In this document: piece by piece, positions 33,157 through 41,109 of the stretch | Position numbering within the stretch: position 1 is the stretch's first letter | Layout: the number at the start of each line of letters is the position of its first letter | Assembly: GCF_000372745.1 (NCBI RefSeq) | Contig: NZ_KB889679.1 | Span: forward strand, 1-64,000 | DNA length: 64,000 nucleotides | Direction: 5' to 3' | Source: Embleya scabrispora DSM 41855 | Lineage (GTDB): Bacteria; Actinomycetota; Actinomycetes; Streptomycetales; Streptomycetaceae | Notes under the pieces: generated by a model | What the model saw: only the letters and a program-made list of their open reading frames with translations | Told to the model about the DNA's origin: nothing | Databases searched by the model: none | Program-made: the position numbers and the translations under genes

Positions 33157-34755
33157 TCAGGCGAGCGCGACCAGGTCCGCGTAGTCCTCGTTCCACAGGT
33201 CCTCGACGCCGTCCGGGAGCAGGATGATCCGCTCCGGCTGGAGCGCCTCCACCGCGCCCTCGTCGTGGGTGACCAGGACGACGGCGCCCTCGTAGGTGCG
33301 CAGCGCGTCCAGCACCTCGGCGCGGCTGGCCGGGTCGAGGTTGTTGGTGGGCTCGTCCAGGAGCAGCACGTTGGCCTTGGAGACCACCAGCGTCGCCAGG
33401 GCGAGCCGGGTCTTCTCGCCACCGGAGAGCACCCCGGCCGGCTTGTCCACGTCGTCGCCGGAGAACAGGAACGAGCCCAGCACCTTGCGCACCTCGACCA
33501 GGTCGAGGTCGGGTGAGGACGAGCGCATGTTCTCCAGGACCGTGCGCTCCGGGTCGAGCGTCTCGTGTTCCTGCGCGTAGTACCCGAGTTGGAGCCCGTG
33601 GCCGGGTTCGATCTTGCCGGTGTCCGGCTCCTCGACGCCGCCGAGCAGCCGCAGCAGCGTGGTCTTGCCGGCGCCGTTGAGGCCCAGGATGACCACCCGT
33701 GAGCCCTTGTCGATGGCCAGGTCGACGTCGGTGAAGATCTCCAGCGAGCCGTACGACTTGGACAGGCCGGTCGCCATCAGCGGGGTCTTCCCGCACGGCG
33801 CCGGCTTGGGGAAGCGCAGCTTGGCGACCTTGTCCGACTTGCGCTCGCTCTCCAGCCCGGAGAGCAGCTTCTCGGCGCGCCGGGCCATGTTCTGCGCGGC
33901 CACCGTCTTGGTCGCCTTGGCCCGCATCTTGTCGGCCTGCGAGAAGAGCTGATCGGCCTTCTTCTCCGCGTTGGCCCGCTCGCGCTTGCGGCGCCGCTCG
34001 TCGGTCTCGCGCTGAAGCTTGTAGGCGTTCCAGCCGACGTTGTAGATGTCGATGGTGGTGCGGTTGGCGTCCAGGTAGAACACCTTGTTGACGCACGCCT
34101 CCATCAGGCCGACATCGTGACTGATCACGATGAAGCCGCCCTTGTAGGTCTTGAGGAAGTCGCGCAGCCACCCGATCGAGTCGGCGTCGAGGTGGTTGGT
34201 GGGCTCGTCCAGGAGCAGCGTGTCGGCATCCGAGAACAGGATCCGGGCCAGCTCGACCCGACGCCGCTGACCACCGGAGAGGGTGTGCAGCTCCTGGCCC
34301 AGGATCCGGTCCGGCAGACCCAGGCTGGCCGAGATGGTGGCCGCCTCGGCCTCGGCCGCGTAGCCGCCCTTGGTCAGGAACTCGGTCTCCAGCCGCGAGT
34401 ACCTGCGCATCGCCTTCGCGGCGGTCTCGCCGCTGGCGCTGGCCATCAGACCCTCGGCCTCGCGCATCCCGGACAGCGCCACGTCCAGCCCGCGTGCGGA
34501 CAGGATCCGGTCCCGGGCGAGCACGTCCAAGTCGCCGGTGCGCGGGTCCTGCGGGAGGTAGCCGACCTCACCGGTGCGGGTGATGGTGCCGGACGCGGGC
34601 TGGGTCTCCCCGGCGAGCGTCTTGGTCAGGGTGGTCTTGCCGGCGCCGTTGCGCCCCACCAGGCCGATCCGGTCGCCGGCCGCGACCCGGAAGGAGGCGG
34701 GTTCGAGCAGAATGCGGGCGCCGGCGCGTAGTTCGACGTTGGTTGCGTTGATCAT
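33157..34755 (-). CDS. ABC-F family ATPase
   Basis: Cytoplasmic protein of 532 residues with two ATPase domains and no membrane segment, the ABC-F layout of ribosome-acting translation factors and antibiotic-protection proteins. Walker A motifs are GRNGAGKTT (about 35-43) and GLNGAGKTT (about 350-358), signatures are LSGGQRRR and LSGGEKTR, and Walker B motifs are LLLDEPTNHLD and LLLDEPTNNLD. The linker between domains is highly charged (RRRKRERANAEKKADQLFSQADKMRAKA), as expected for the P-site tRNA-interaction motif. The opening INATNVELRAGARILL resembles Rv1473 of M. tuberculosis, which supports housekeeping rather than acquired resistance. Confidence 0.93.
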   Translation of the reverse strand: MINATNVELRAGARILLEPASFRVAAGDRIGLVGRNGAGKTTLTKTLAGETQPASGTITRTGEVGYLPQDPRTGDLDVLARDRILSARGLDVALSGMREAEGLMASASGETAAKAMRRYSRLETEFLTKGGYAAEAEAATISASLGLPDRILGQELHTLSGGQRRRVELARILFSDADTLLLDEPTNHLDADSIGWLRDFLKTYKGGFIVISHDVGLMEACVNKVFYLDANRTTIDIYNVGWNAYKLQRETDERRRKRERANAEKKADQLFSQADKMRAKATKTVAAQNMARRAEKLLSGLESERKSDKVAKLRFPKPAPCGKTPLMATGLSKSYGSLEIFTDVDLAIDKGSRVVILGLNGAGKTTLLRLLGGVEEPDTGKIEPGHGLQLGYYAQEHETLDPERTVLENMRSSSPDLDLVEVRKVLGSFLFSGDDVDKPAGVLSGGEKTRLALATLVVSKANVLLLDEPTNNLDPASRAEVLDALRTYEGAVVLVTHDEGAVEALQPERIILLPDGVEDLWNEDYADLVALA

Positions 34756-35029
34756 GAAGGACTGGACTCCCGGTCGGGGACTGACGAAGACGGACGGTCG
34801 TGCGGGGCTTGCGGGGAAGCCACACCGCTCTAAGGCCGCTCGCGGGGATATCCAGAGAAACCGACCATGCACCCGAGTCTACGGGAGCGCTCGCGGCGGA
34901 TTTCCGGGCGTCCTGCGGGCACGAGGGCAACCCGGGCGATAAAAAGTCGGAAAAGGGATATCCGTCACTCGACATCCTGCACATCCTTCGTCCGGCCCTG
35001 GTGTCCCCGAGCCCGCAGGCGGCGCCCCG

Positions 35030-35537
35030 ATGCAGTTCGACGACGACGCGGATCTCGACACGTCACAGATCGAGGACCGACGCGGCTCGGCCGGCGGCGG
35101 GCAGCGCCGTCCCGGGCTCGCGGCGGGCGGCGGCGCGGCGGGTCTGATCGTGGCGGCGCTCGGCCCGAGCGACGGCGGCGACTCGGCCCCGGCGGACAAC
35201 CGCGCGCTCGAGGACTCGTGCCGCAGGGGCACCGACGCCAACGCCCGCGACGACTGCCGGATCGTGGGGGTGGTCGACAGCGTGCAGACGTATTGGACGA
35301 GCGAGTACCGGCGCCGCGGCGCGAGCTACCGGTCGGCGCCGACCCGGTTCTTCACCGGCGACACCTCGACGGCGTGCGGCGGAGCCACCTCGGCGGCGGG
35401 GCCCTTCTACTGTCCGGGCGACCGCAAGGTCTACATCGACCTGGGCTTCTTCGACGACCTGCGTACCAGGTTCGGCGCCAAGGGCGGACCGTTCGCCGAG
35501 GCGTAGGTGATCGCGCACGAGTACGGCCACCACATCG
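35030..35537 (+). pseudogene. Broken neutral zinc metallopeptidase gene (YpfJ family)
   Basis: From ATG 35030 the 158-residue frame matches the N-terminal half of YpfJ/KPN_02809-type metallopeptidases: MQFDDDADLDTSQIEDRRG, a short hydrophobic stretch (LAAGGGAAGLIVAALGP), the motif DSVQTYWTSEYRRRG, and FYCPGDRKVYIDLGFFDDLRTRFGAKGGPFAEA. A TAG at 35504-35506 then stands where a Tyr codon is expected. In the same frame directly after it comes VIAHEYGHHI with the HExxH zinc site. Beyond that the sequence dissolves into copies of an interspersed repeat, so the whole C-terminal half is gone. Without the zinc site and the C-terminal ligand the product cannot be active. Confidence 0.88.
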
Positions 35538-35613
35538 CAGCCCCGCCGGCGCTTGAGGCGAACCCAGCCCCGCCGGCGCTTGAGGCCAAATCAGCCCGGC
35601 CGGCGATTGAGGC
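35538..35613. repeat. Three copies of a 22-bp interspersed repeat
   Basis: cagccccgccggcgcttgag(gc) occurs at 35538-35559 and 35565-35586, and a variant with cggcgattgaggc at 35592-35613; the start-to-start spacing is 27 bp. It joins the truncated metallopeptidase frame to the 3' end of the FTCD_C gene. A fourth copy lies at 40229-40250. Very similar intergenic elements (cagcccgtccggcg-ttgaggac) are common in Streptomyces genomes, from memory. Confidence 0.88.
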
Positions 35614-36139
35614 CACGAACGTCGACCACAGCCAACCGAGATCGATCCACGATCTCCTCCGCGTCGGCGACAGCCGAAAGATGCCGCGCCAACCTCTCCC
35701 GCACCTCCCGCCCCCCACCATCCACAACTCGCAACGAGACCCACGCGGCCGAAGCCTCCAGCGCAGCCCTCGCACCGGCCGCCGCCGCCGCGAGCCAGGG
35801 CAACACGTCCTCGTCCGCACCATCGCGAACCGTCCCCGCCAGCCCGATCAGATCCGCCGCCAACGCCGCGATGCGCAAAGGCACTTCGACCTCATCCGCG
35901 GCAACGGAATCCACCTCCGCCGCATGGCCCACCCGCATCGCCCGCTCACGCATCCGCCCCGCCTCGGCCCGCGCCGCGCGCATCGTCTCCTCGGCGTCGG
36001 TGGTGTGCAGCGCCAGCGCCGCCGCCCGCTCGATCAACGCCGCAGCCTGCGCGGCCTGGAGCGCCGCGGCGGCCCCCTGTACCGCGACATCGGGACTGGC
36101 CAGCCGGTCGAGGTGTTCCCCGATGGTCTGTTCGCGCAA
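35591..36139 (-). CDS. Cyclodeaminase/cyclohydrolase (FTCD_C) family protein
   Basis: All-helical protein of 182 residues. REQTIGEHLDRLASPDVAVQGAAAALQAAQAAALIERAAALAL corresponds to the first helices of the formimidoyltransferase-cyclodeaminase C-terminal domain, and DSVAADEVEVPLRIAALAADLIGLAG to its later helices. A folate-related or structural role is possible; the family is often uncharacterised in actinobacteria. The likely start is a TTG at 36139, because AAGGAGAG lies four bases upstream. An upstream ATG (MVDKWRN) would add residues unlike the family. The last codons and stop (GLNRRPG) are supplied by the interspersed repeat. Confidence 0.75.
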   Translation of the reverse strand: MREQTIGEHLDRLASPDVAVQGAAAALQAAQAAALIERAAALALHTTDAEETMRAARAEAGRMRERAMRVGHAAEVDSVAADEVEVPLRIAALAADLIGLAGTVRDGADEDVLPWLAAAAAGARAALEASAAWVSLRVVDGGGREVRERLARHLSAVADAEEIVDRSRLAVVDVRGLNRRPG

Positions 36140-36358
36140 CGGACTCTCCTTGCACAGGGTGGACACTGTCCCTGCCAGAGTGCCCGCCGAGATCCAATTG
36201 CGCCATTTATCAACCATGTTGGTTTGAGTTCGCCCCACCCCACACCGCCCACACCGCCCACACCTCGGCACCACCCACACCGCCGGGCGACCCGCGCCAC
36301 CCGCACCGCGTCGCGCGCCCCGCTCGCGATCACCGACCCGTGCGCCGCGCGCTCGGGT

Positions 36359-36790
36359 TCACCGGGCGGTCTTGACGTCGCACCAGACGACCTTGCCGTC
36401 CGGAACGGGGTAGCTGCCCCATTCCTCGGCCATCGCATCCACCAACAGCAGCCCGCGCCCGTGCTCGTCGAGCAGGTCCACCGCGCGCCCCGGTGACGGG
36501 AGCGCCGCACCGCTGTCCACGACCGCGATCCGGATCGAGTCGTCCCGCCGCAGCACGGCCACCGCGACCGTACGACCTCGCGTCGAGTGTTTGATCGCGT
36601 TGGTCACCAGCTCCGACAGGAGCAATTCGAGGGTGTCCACGGGCGCGTCGGGGGCTCGGTCGTCGAGTACCCGACGCAACGCGTGCCGCGCTCGCGGGAC
36701 CGCCTCCACGGTGGCCGTCAACCGCAGTGACAGGAGCAGCGGGCCGGCCGGAGACTCCCCCGATCGCTGCGATGATGCGGTTTCGCCCAC
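36359..36790 (-). CDS. RsbW/SpoIIAB-like ATP-binding regulator
   Basis: Single HATPase_c domain protein of 143 residues. The N box is LLLSELVTNAIKHS (about 56-69), and the G1 and G2 boxes are IRIAVVDSGAALPS and DEHGRGLLLVDAMAEEWG. Streptomycetes hold dozens of such anti-sigma-type kinases, which phosphorylate anti-anti-sigma proteins or bind sigma factors. The GTG at 36790 is preceded by GGGGGAGAC. It is divergent from the 971-residue gene with a sigma-region-4-like segment, which is a suggestive pairing. Confidence 0.9.
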   Translation of the reverse strand: MGETASSQRSGESPAGPLLLSLRLTATVEAVPRARHALRRVLDDRAPDAPVDTLELLLSELVTNAIKHSTRGRTVAVAVLRRDDSIRIAVVDSGAALPSPGRAVDLLDEHGRGLLLVDAMAEEWGSYPVPDGKVVWCDVKTAR

Positions 36791-37225
36791 GTCTCCCCCT
36801 GCTCTCCCCTGGTGGCACGGATGAGGCGGCCGGAGGCATCGGCGACCTTTGTCCAAACTAGCCGCCCTTGTCTCCACTGTTGGTGAGATCGACTTCTTTG
36901 CCCCTGGTGAAACGTGGCGCGGGCCGGCGATGGACGTGCGACCGGCGCTCGATCGGCGCACGCCGTCGACAAAGGCGCCCTCGGGCGCCCGGGACGCGGT
37001 TCCCGCCCCGCTCGCCGGGGTAGCGATTCCCGACGACAGCCGCGCCGAGCAGCGCGTCGAAGGTGCCACGTGACTCGGATCGCACGGCCCGGGAGGGGGC
37101 TCGGGGAACCAACCGAACCGCCGCTTCGTCCCGCAAGCAGATGGCAACGGCTCGGGACACCCCGGTGCCGGCTCGCCACCCGGCCGCTAACGTCGGGGGT
37201 ACCGACCGCGTCACGGAGGACCTGC
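36791..37225. promoter_or_regulatory. Divergent promoter region between the ATPase and the giant protein gene
   Basis: A 435-bp gap with no supported gene; the frames crossing it are arginine-rich with no plausible start. The half nearer the ATPase gene is less GC-rich (around tgttggtgagatcgacttctttgcc), where the minus-strand promoter should lie. GGAGG occurs eight bases before the start of the plus-strand gene. I cannot assign -35/-10 elements. Confidence 0.5.
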
Positions 37226-40141
37226 ATGCAGCCCCGGCTCCAGGCCACTCTGGCCGATTTCGTACCGGCCCTGCGCTTCGTCGCGCCCGAACTCGTAGCC
37301 GACTACCTCGAACACGAGAATCTGCCCGCGGCGTGGTGGATGAGCGTGCCCGTGGTGCGGGCCGCGGACACCTTCGGCCGGGACGAGCTTCCGGGGCGCC
37401 TCGCCGATCTGGCCTACACCGAGCTTCGCCACCTTCGCCTGGGCGACCTGCTGCCGGGAGCGTGGCTGGCCCGCAACGGCTTCCGGCTGTCCCAGTGGCC
37501 CGACGGCGCCCGGACGAACGTGATGGTGCGTACGCCGGACTGGGCGGACCTGCTCACCACCACCGTGCGCGAGGTCGGCGACTGGACCCAGATCGGCACC
37601 TCGACGGTGCGGCCGTTGGTGGCCCGGCTGTTCGAGGAGGTGCTGGGGCTGCTGCCCGCGGACGACGAATCGGTGGACGCGGACGCGGTGTTCGGCGTGC
37701 CCGACACCGCCGCGAGCGAACCCGTACCGGCCCTCGCATCGGCCTCGGCGGTCGAGGCACAGCCGGAACCGACCCCGACCGAGCCCGAGGCCGAGCCCAC
37801 ACCCGAGCCCACACCCGAGCCGGTGCCCGCCGCGCCGAGCGCCGTGATGCCGGCCCCGCCGATCGACGGCGACTGGGACACTCCGGACGACTGGGGCGAC
37901 CTGGACGAGGACGAGCTGCGCCCGGTCAAGCTGCCCGAGCCGCTGACCGCCGAACTGGGCACCGTGGTGCGTTGGTTGGCCGCGCAGGCACCGGACGTAC
38001 CGCTGATGGCGCAACTCGCCCAGGTCACCCTGGAGACCGCCGCGGTGGTCGGCCTGGAGGACGCCTCGGAGGAGGTCCGGACGGCGTTGACCGCGCTGCT
38101 CACCCAGGTCCCGTCCGGACTGCGCGCGTCGCTCGCGATGCCGCCGGCCGCGCCCGAGACGGGCGAAGCGGCGGCCGAGCCGAGCGCGCCGCCCGCGTCG
38201 ACGCCGGAGACGGCGGCGGGTCGGGACGCGTACGGCGAGGTCCCGCCACCCACCCGGGCCGACGTGTCCCCGGCCCGGCCGGCCGACCCCAAGCCGGCTG
38301 CGAAGGCCGAACCGCGCTCCGCGCCCGAGCCGCACGCCCCCGGCGACAGGTCCGACGAGCCCGCGATCGGGTCGGGGTCCGGCAGCCGCCGGGAGCCGGT
38401 GATCCGGACCGAGGACACGTTTGCGGACGCGCCGCCGCGCGCCACGTCCGCCGAGCCCGCGGCCGAGGACGACCGGCCCGGCCTGGACGCGTTCGGCGAG
38501 ACGCCGCCGATGACCGTCGCGGACATCCCGATCCGCACGATCAAGGACCGCGGCCCGGCCGATGCGCCCGCCGGCCCGGCGCCCGAGTCGACGTCGAAGC
38601 CCGCCGGGGCCGGTTCCGCCGAAGACCCGGGGCAGGACGCGTTCGGCGAGATCCCGCCGCCCACCGCGGGCCGGATGCCGGCAGTCGGCGAGTCGGAAGC
38701 ACCGCGCACGCCCGAGGGCCTGCGCATCCCGCCCCGACCGAGCCACCCGCCGCGCACCGCGCCGGCCCCGACGTCCGTCCCGGAGCCGGCCGCCGGTGCG
38801 ACCGCCGCGGAGGTACCGTCCGTGCCCGCGCCGCCGGACCACTCGGTGGTGCCGCGGACCAACCGGGGTACCAAGGCCGCCGCCGCCGACCCCGAGGCCA
38901 CCGTCGAAATGGTGCCGGGCGCGCTGCCCGCGACCGAGGACGTCACGATGCTCGTCGACCGGCCGCCGCAACGCGCCGGCGAACCCGGCGGAGGCGACCC
39001 GGTCACCATTCTGGGGTCCTGGTTCACCACTGCCGAGCCGCAGCGCAAGGTCCTCGCCCGGGATCGGCTGTTCACCGACGCGCCGCGCGAACTGGAATCG
39101 CTGGCGGCCGAGTTCGGCATCTCGCCGGCCGAGGTCAAGATCATGGAGCGGGACCTGCGGCGCAATCTGGACGAGCGGATCGCCCGCTCGGAGGGCGCGC
39201 CGGTCCGGGTCCACCTGAGCTTCGTCCGGGACCGACTCGGCGTGCTCACCACGGTGTCCGAGCTGCGCGCCCTGCACCCCAAGCACACCGAGATCGTGCC
39301 GGGCCTGGAGATCCAGGTGTGGCAGGTGCTGCGCGGCCTGCTCGGCCTGCACACGTCGGTGGACGGCTGGCTTTCCGGCGCGCCGCTCGGCGAGTTGTCC
39401 GACCGTACCCAGAACACGCTGGACGCGGCCTGCGCACACGGCCCGGTGCCGCTTCGGGCGCTGGAGCGCGACCTGGCCGCGATGGGCATCCGCAAGCCGT
39501 TGCAGACCGCCTGGATCAGCCGGCTGGAGGGCTTCCAGGTGGAGAACGGCCAGGTGCTCTCCCGCTCGGCGGACACCCTGGAACGGCCGGCCCAGAAGCA
39601 GCAGCCGGCGCCGATCGGGGATCCGTCCTGGACCGCGGGCTGCTTCCGCGAGGACACCGGCGCATGGGCGTTCCGGGTGGACGTGTCCACCGCGATGCTC
39701 GAAGGCGAGCCGGTCAAGCTGCCGGTCGCGTTCGCCCAGGCCCTGGGCGTCACCGCCGGCGGTCAGGTCCGCCTGCACCACGGGCACGGCCCTGCCGCGC
39801 TGCGCTGGTCGGACACGCCCTACCTGGTGTCCCTGCGCGCCATTCTGGCCGGACTGTCCGCACACGAGGGCGACATGGTCTTCATCTCGTCCATCCACCA
39901 GGGCCGCCTGGAGGCCCGCCTGGTCCGCGGCGACGCCACGGTACGCCTCCCCCGCTGGGCCCGCGCCCTACGCCACACCGGCGTGGACCCGGTCCCGGAA
40001 CAGGTCAACCTCCCCGAACTCCTCGGCGCCCGCATCGGCCTCGACCCCGGCATCGATCTCAAGGCCGTGCTCCACCGCCTCCAACAACGCGGCGACACCG
40101 ACGTCCTCGAACTCCTCGGCGTAACCCAGCCCCGCCCCTGA
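37226..40141 (+). CDS. Large modular protein with a sigma-region-4-like helix-turn-helix
   Basis: Protein of 971 residues of no family I recognise. Residues 1-150 are globular (FVPALRFVAPELVADYLEHENLP). A Glu/Pro/Thr repeat follows (about 175-205), then a helical part (about 230-310). A ~280-residue disordered region carries three DA(F/Y)GE-x-PP-x-T motifs (near 333, 422 and 472). Around 600-655, AEPQRKVLARDRLFTDAPRELESLAAEFGISPAEVKIMERDLRRNL closely resembles sigma-70 region 4. The C-terminal 300 residues are mixed and include a strand-rich piece (VKLPVAFAQALGVTAGGQVRLHH). No membrane helices or signal peptide. It may be a transcription regulator; this is inference. Confidence 0.85.
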   Translation: MQPRLQATLADFVPALRFVAPELVADYLEHENLPAAWWMSVPVVRAADTFGRDELPGRLADLAYTELRHLRLGDLLPGAWLARNGFRLSQWPDGARTNVMVRTPDWADLLTTTVREVGDWTQIGTSTVRPLVARLFEEVLGLLPADDESVDADAVFGVPDTAASEPVPALASASAVEAQPEPTPTEPEAEPTPEPTPEPVPAAPSAVMPAPPIDGDWDTPDDWGDLDEDELRPVKLPEPLTAELGTVVRWLAAQAPDVPLMAQLAQVTLETAAVVGLEDASEEVRTALTALLTQVPSGLRASLAMPPAAPETGEAAAEPSAPPASTPETAAGRDAYGEVPPPTRADVSPARPADPKPAAKAEPRSAPEPHAPGDRSDEPAIGSGSGSRREPVIRTEDTFADAPPRATSAEPAAEDDRPGLDAFGETPPMTVADIPIRTIKDRGPADAPAGPAPESTSKPAGAGSAEDPGQDAFGEIPPPTAGRMPAVGESEAPRTPEGLRIPPRPSHPPRTAPAPTSVPEPAAGATAAEVPSVPAPPDHSVVPRTNRGTKAAAADPEATVEMVPGALPATEDVTMLVDRPPQRAGEPGGGDPVTILGSWFTTAEPQRKVLARDRLFTDAPRELESLAAEFGISPAEVKIMERDLRRNLDERIARSEGAPVRVHLSFVRDRLGVLTTVSELRALHPKHTEIVPGLEIQVWQVLRGLLGLHTSVDGWLSGAPLGELSDRTQNTLDAACAHGPVPLRALERDLAAMGIRKPLQTAWISRLEGFQVENGQVLSRSADTLERPAQKQQPAPIGDPSWTAGCFREDTGAWAFRVDVSTAMLEGEPVKLPVAFAQALGVTAGGQVRLHHGHGPAALRWSDTPYLVSLRAILAGLSAHEGDMVFISSIHQGRLEARLVRGDATVRLPRWARALRHTGVDPVPEQVNLPELLGARIGLDPGIDLKAVLHRLQQRGDTDVLELLGVTQPRP

Positions 40142-40149
40142 GAACCCGA

Positions 40150-40193
40150 AAGCGCCGGGCCGGCCCGACAACCATCGGACCCGCCCGGCGCTT
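40150..40193. terminator. Bidirectional terminator between the giant gene and the suf operon
   Basis: aagcgccgggc and gcccggcgctt form an 11-bp perfect stem around a 22-base loop, nine bases after the stop of the plus-strand gene. It also lies downstream of the last suf gene on the other strand. Confidence 0.8.
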
Positions 40194-40228
40194 CGCCCAC
40201 CTCCACACACCCGAAACCCACAGCCGAT

Positions 40229-40250
40229 CAGCCCGGCCGGCGGATGAGGC
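40229..40250. repeat. Single copy of the 22-bp interspersed repeat
   Basis: cagcccggccggcggatgag(gc) matches the unit at 35592-35613 in 20 of 22 positions. Like those copies, it lies just downstream of a minus-strand operon and next to a hairpin. Confidence 0.8.
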
Positions 40251-40310
40251 CAACCCGGCTGCCGAACAGCCCGAGTGCGCGAGGCCGACGGGCCCAGCCG
40301 GCCCGGGAGG

Positions 40311-40643
40311 CTACAGGTTGAACCCCAGCGCGCGCAGCTGCTCGCGCCCGTCGTCGGTGATCTTGTCCGGCCCCCACGGCGGCATCCAGACCCAGTTGAT
40401 CCGCATGTCCGCGACGATCCCCTCGGTCGCGGATCGCGTCTGGTCCTCGATCACGTCCGTGAGCGGACACGCCGCACTGGTGAGCGTCATGTCGATGGTG
40501 GCGATGTTCGCGTCGTCGACATGCACGCCGTACACCAGGCCCAGGTCGACGACGTTGATCCCGAGCTCGGGGTCCACGACGTCGTACATCGCCTCGGTGA
40601 CGTCCTCCGGCGTAGCCGCGGGACGCGCCTGCGTCTCGGTCAT
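40311..40643 (-). CDS. sufT: SufT-like metal-sulfur cluster assembly factor (DUF59/MIP18)
   Basis: Protein of 110 residues helping to load Fe-S clusters onto target proteins. It shows VVDPELGINVVDLGLVYGV (about 22-40) and the conserved Cys in LTSAACPLTDVIEDQT (about 60). It is the last gene of the suf operon and its ATG overlaps the sufU stop (ATGA at 40640-40643). Confidence 0.92.
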   Translation of the reverse strand: MTETQARPAATPEDVTEAMYDVVDPELGINVVDLGLVYGVHVDDANIATIDMTLTSAACPLTDVIEDQTRSATEGIVADMRINWVWMPPWGPDKITDDGREQLRALGFNL

Positions 40644-41092
40644 TTCTGCCCTTCCGTCGTCTGCAGTGCCTGCGCGGTGGCGTCCTTGAAGGCCATCCAC
40701 CCCAGCAACGCGCACTTCACCCGCGCCGGGTACTTGCTGACGCCGACGAACGCGACGGCGTCCTCCAGGACGTCCTCGTCCGGCTCACCCTGCCCCTTGG
40801 ACTGCATGAGCGCGAGAAACTCGTCCCCCGCGTTCAGCGCGTCCTCGATGGTGTGCCCGATCACCAGGTCGGTCATCACGGACGTGCTGGCCTGGCTGAT
40901 CGAACAGCCCTGGCCCTCGTAGCTGACGTCGAGAACCTTCTCGCCGTCCAGCTTCACGCGCAGCGTGACCTCGTCCCCACAGGTCGGATTGACGTGGTGG
41001 ACCTCGGTGTCGAACGGGTCCCGCAGCCCCTTGTTGTGCGGGTGCCGGTAGTGGTCCAGGATGATCTCCTGGTACATCCCGTCAAGCTTCAT
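40640..41092 (-). CDS. sufU: Fe-S assembly sulfurtransferase SufU
   Basis: IscU-like zinc protein of 150 residues that accepts sulfur from SufS. The three zinc/sulfur cysteines are in NPTCGDEV (about 38), YEGQGCSISQAS (about 62) and ARVKCALLGW (about 127); the Asp of CGDE completes the site. The opening YQEIILDHYRHPHNKG is typical. It lies 17 bp after sufS. Confidence 0.95.
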   Translation of the reverse strand: MKLDGMYQEIILDHYRHPHNKGLRDPFDTEVHHVNPTCGDEVTLRVKLDGEKVLDVSYEGQGCSISQASTSVMTDLVIGHTIEDALNAGDEFLALMQSKGQGEPDEDVLEDAVAFVGVSKYPARVKCALLGWMAFKDATAQALQTTEGQK

Positions 41093-41109
41093 CTTCGCCT
41101 CCCCCCGTA

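Noticed and set aside
35538-35613. Insertion sequence remnant at the broken metallopeptidase gene
   Set aside because: No terminal inverted repeats, target duplication or transposase fragment; only a short interspersed repeat is present.
37211-39898. An 895-codon minus-strand frame under the giant protein gene
   Set aside because: Composition is repetitive and basic with no motif; the plus-strand frame has a ribosome site, sensible domains and acidic/proline linkers.
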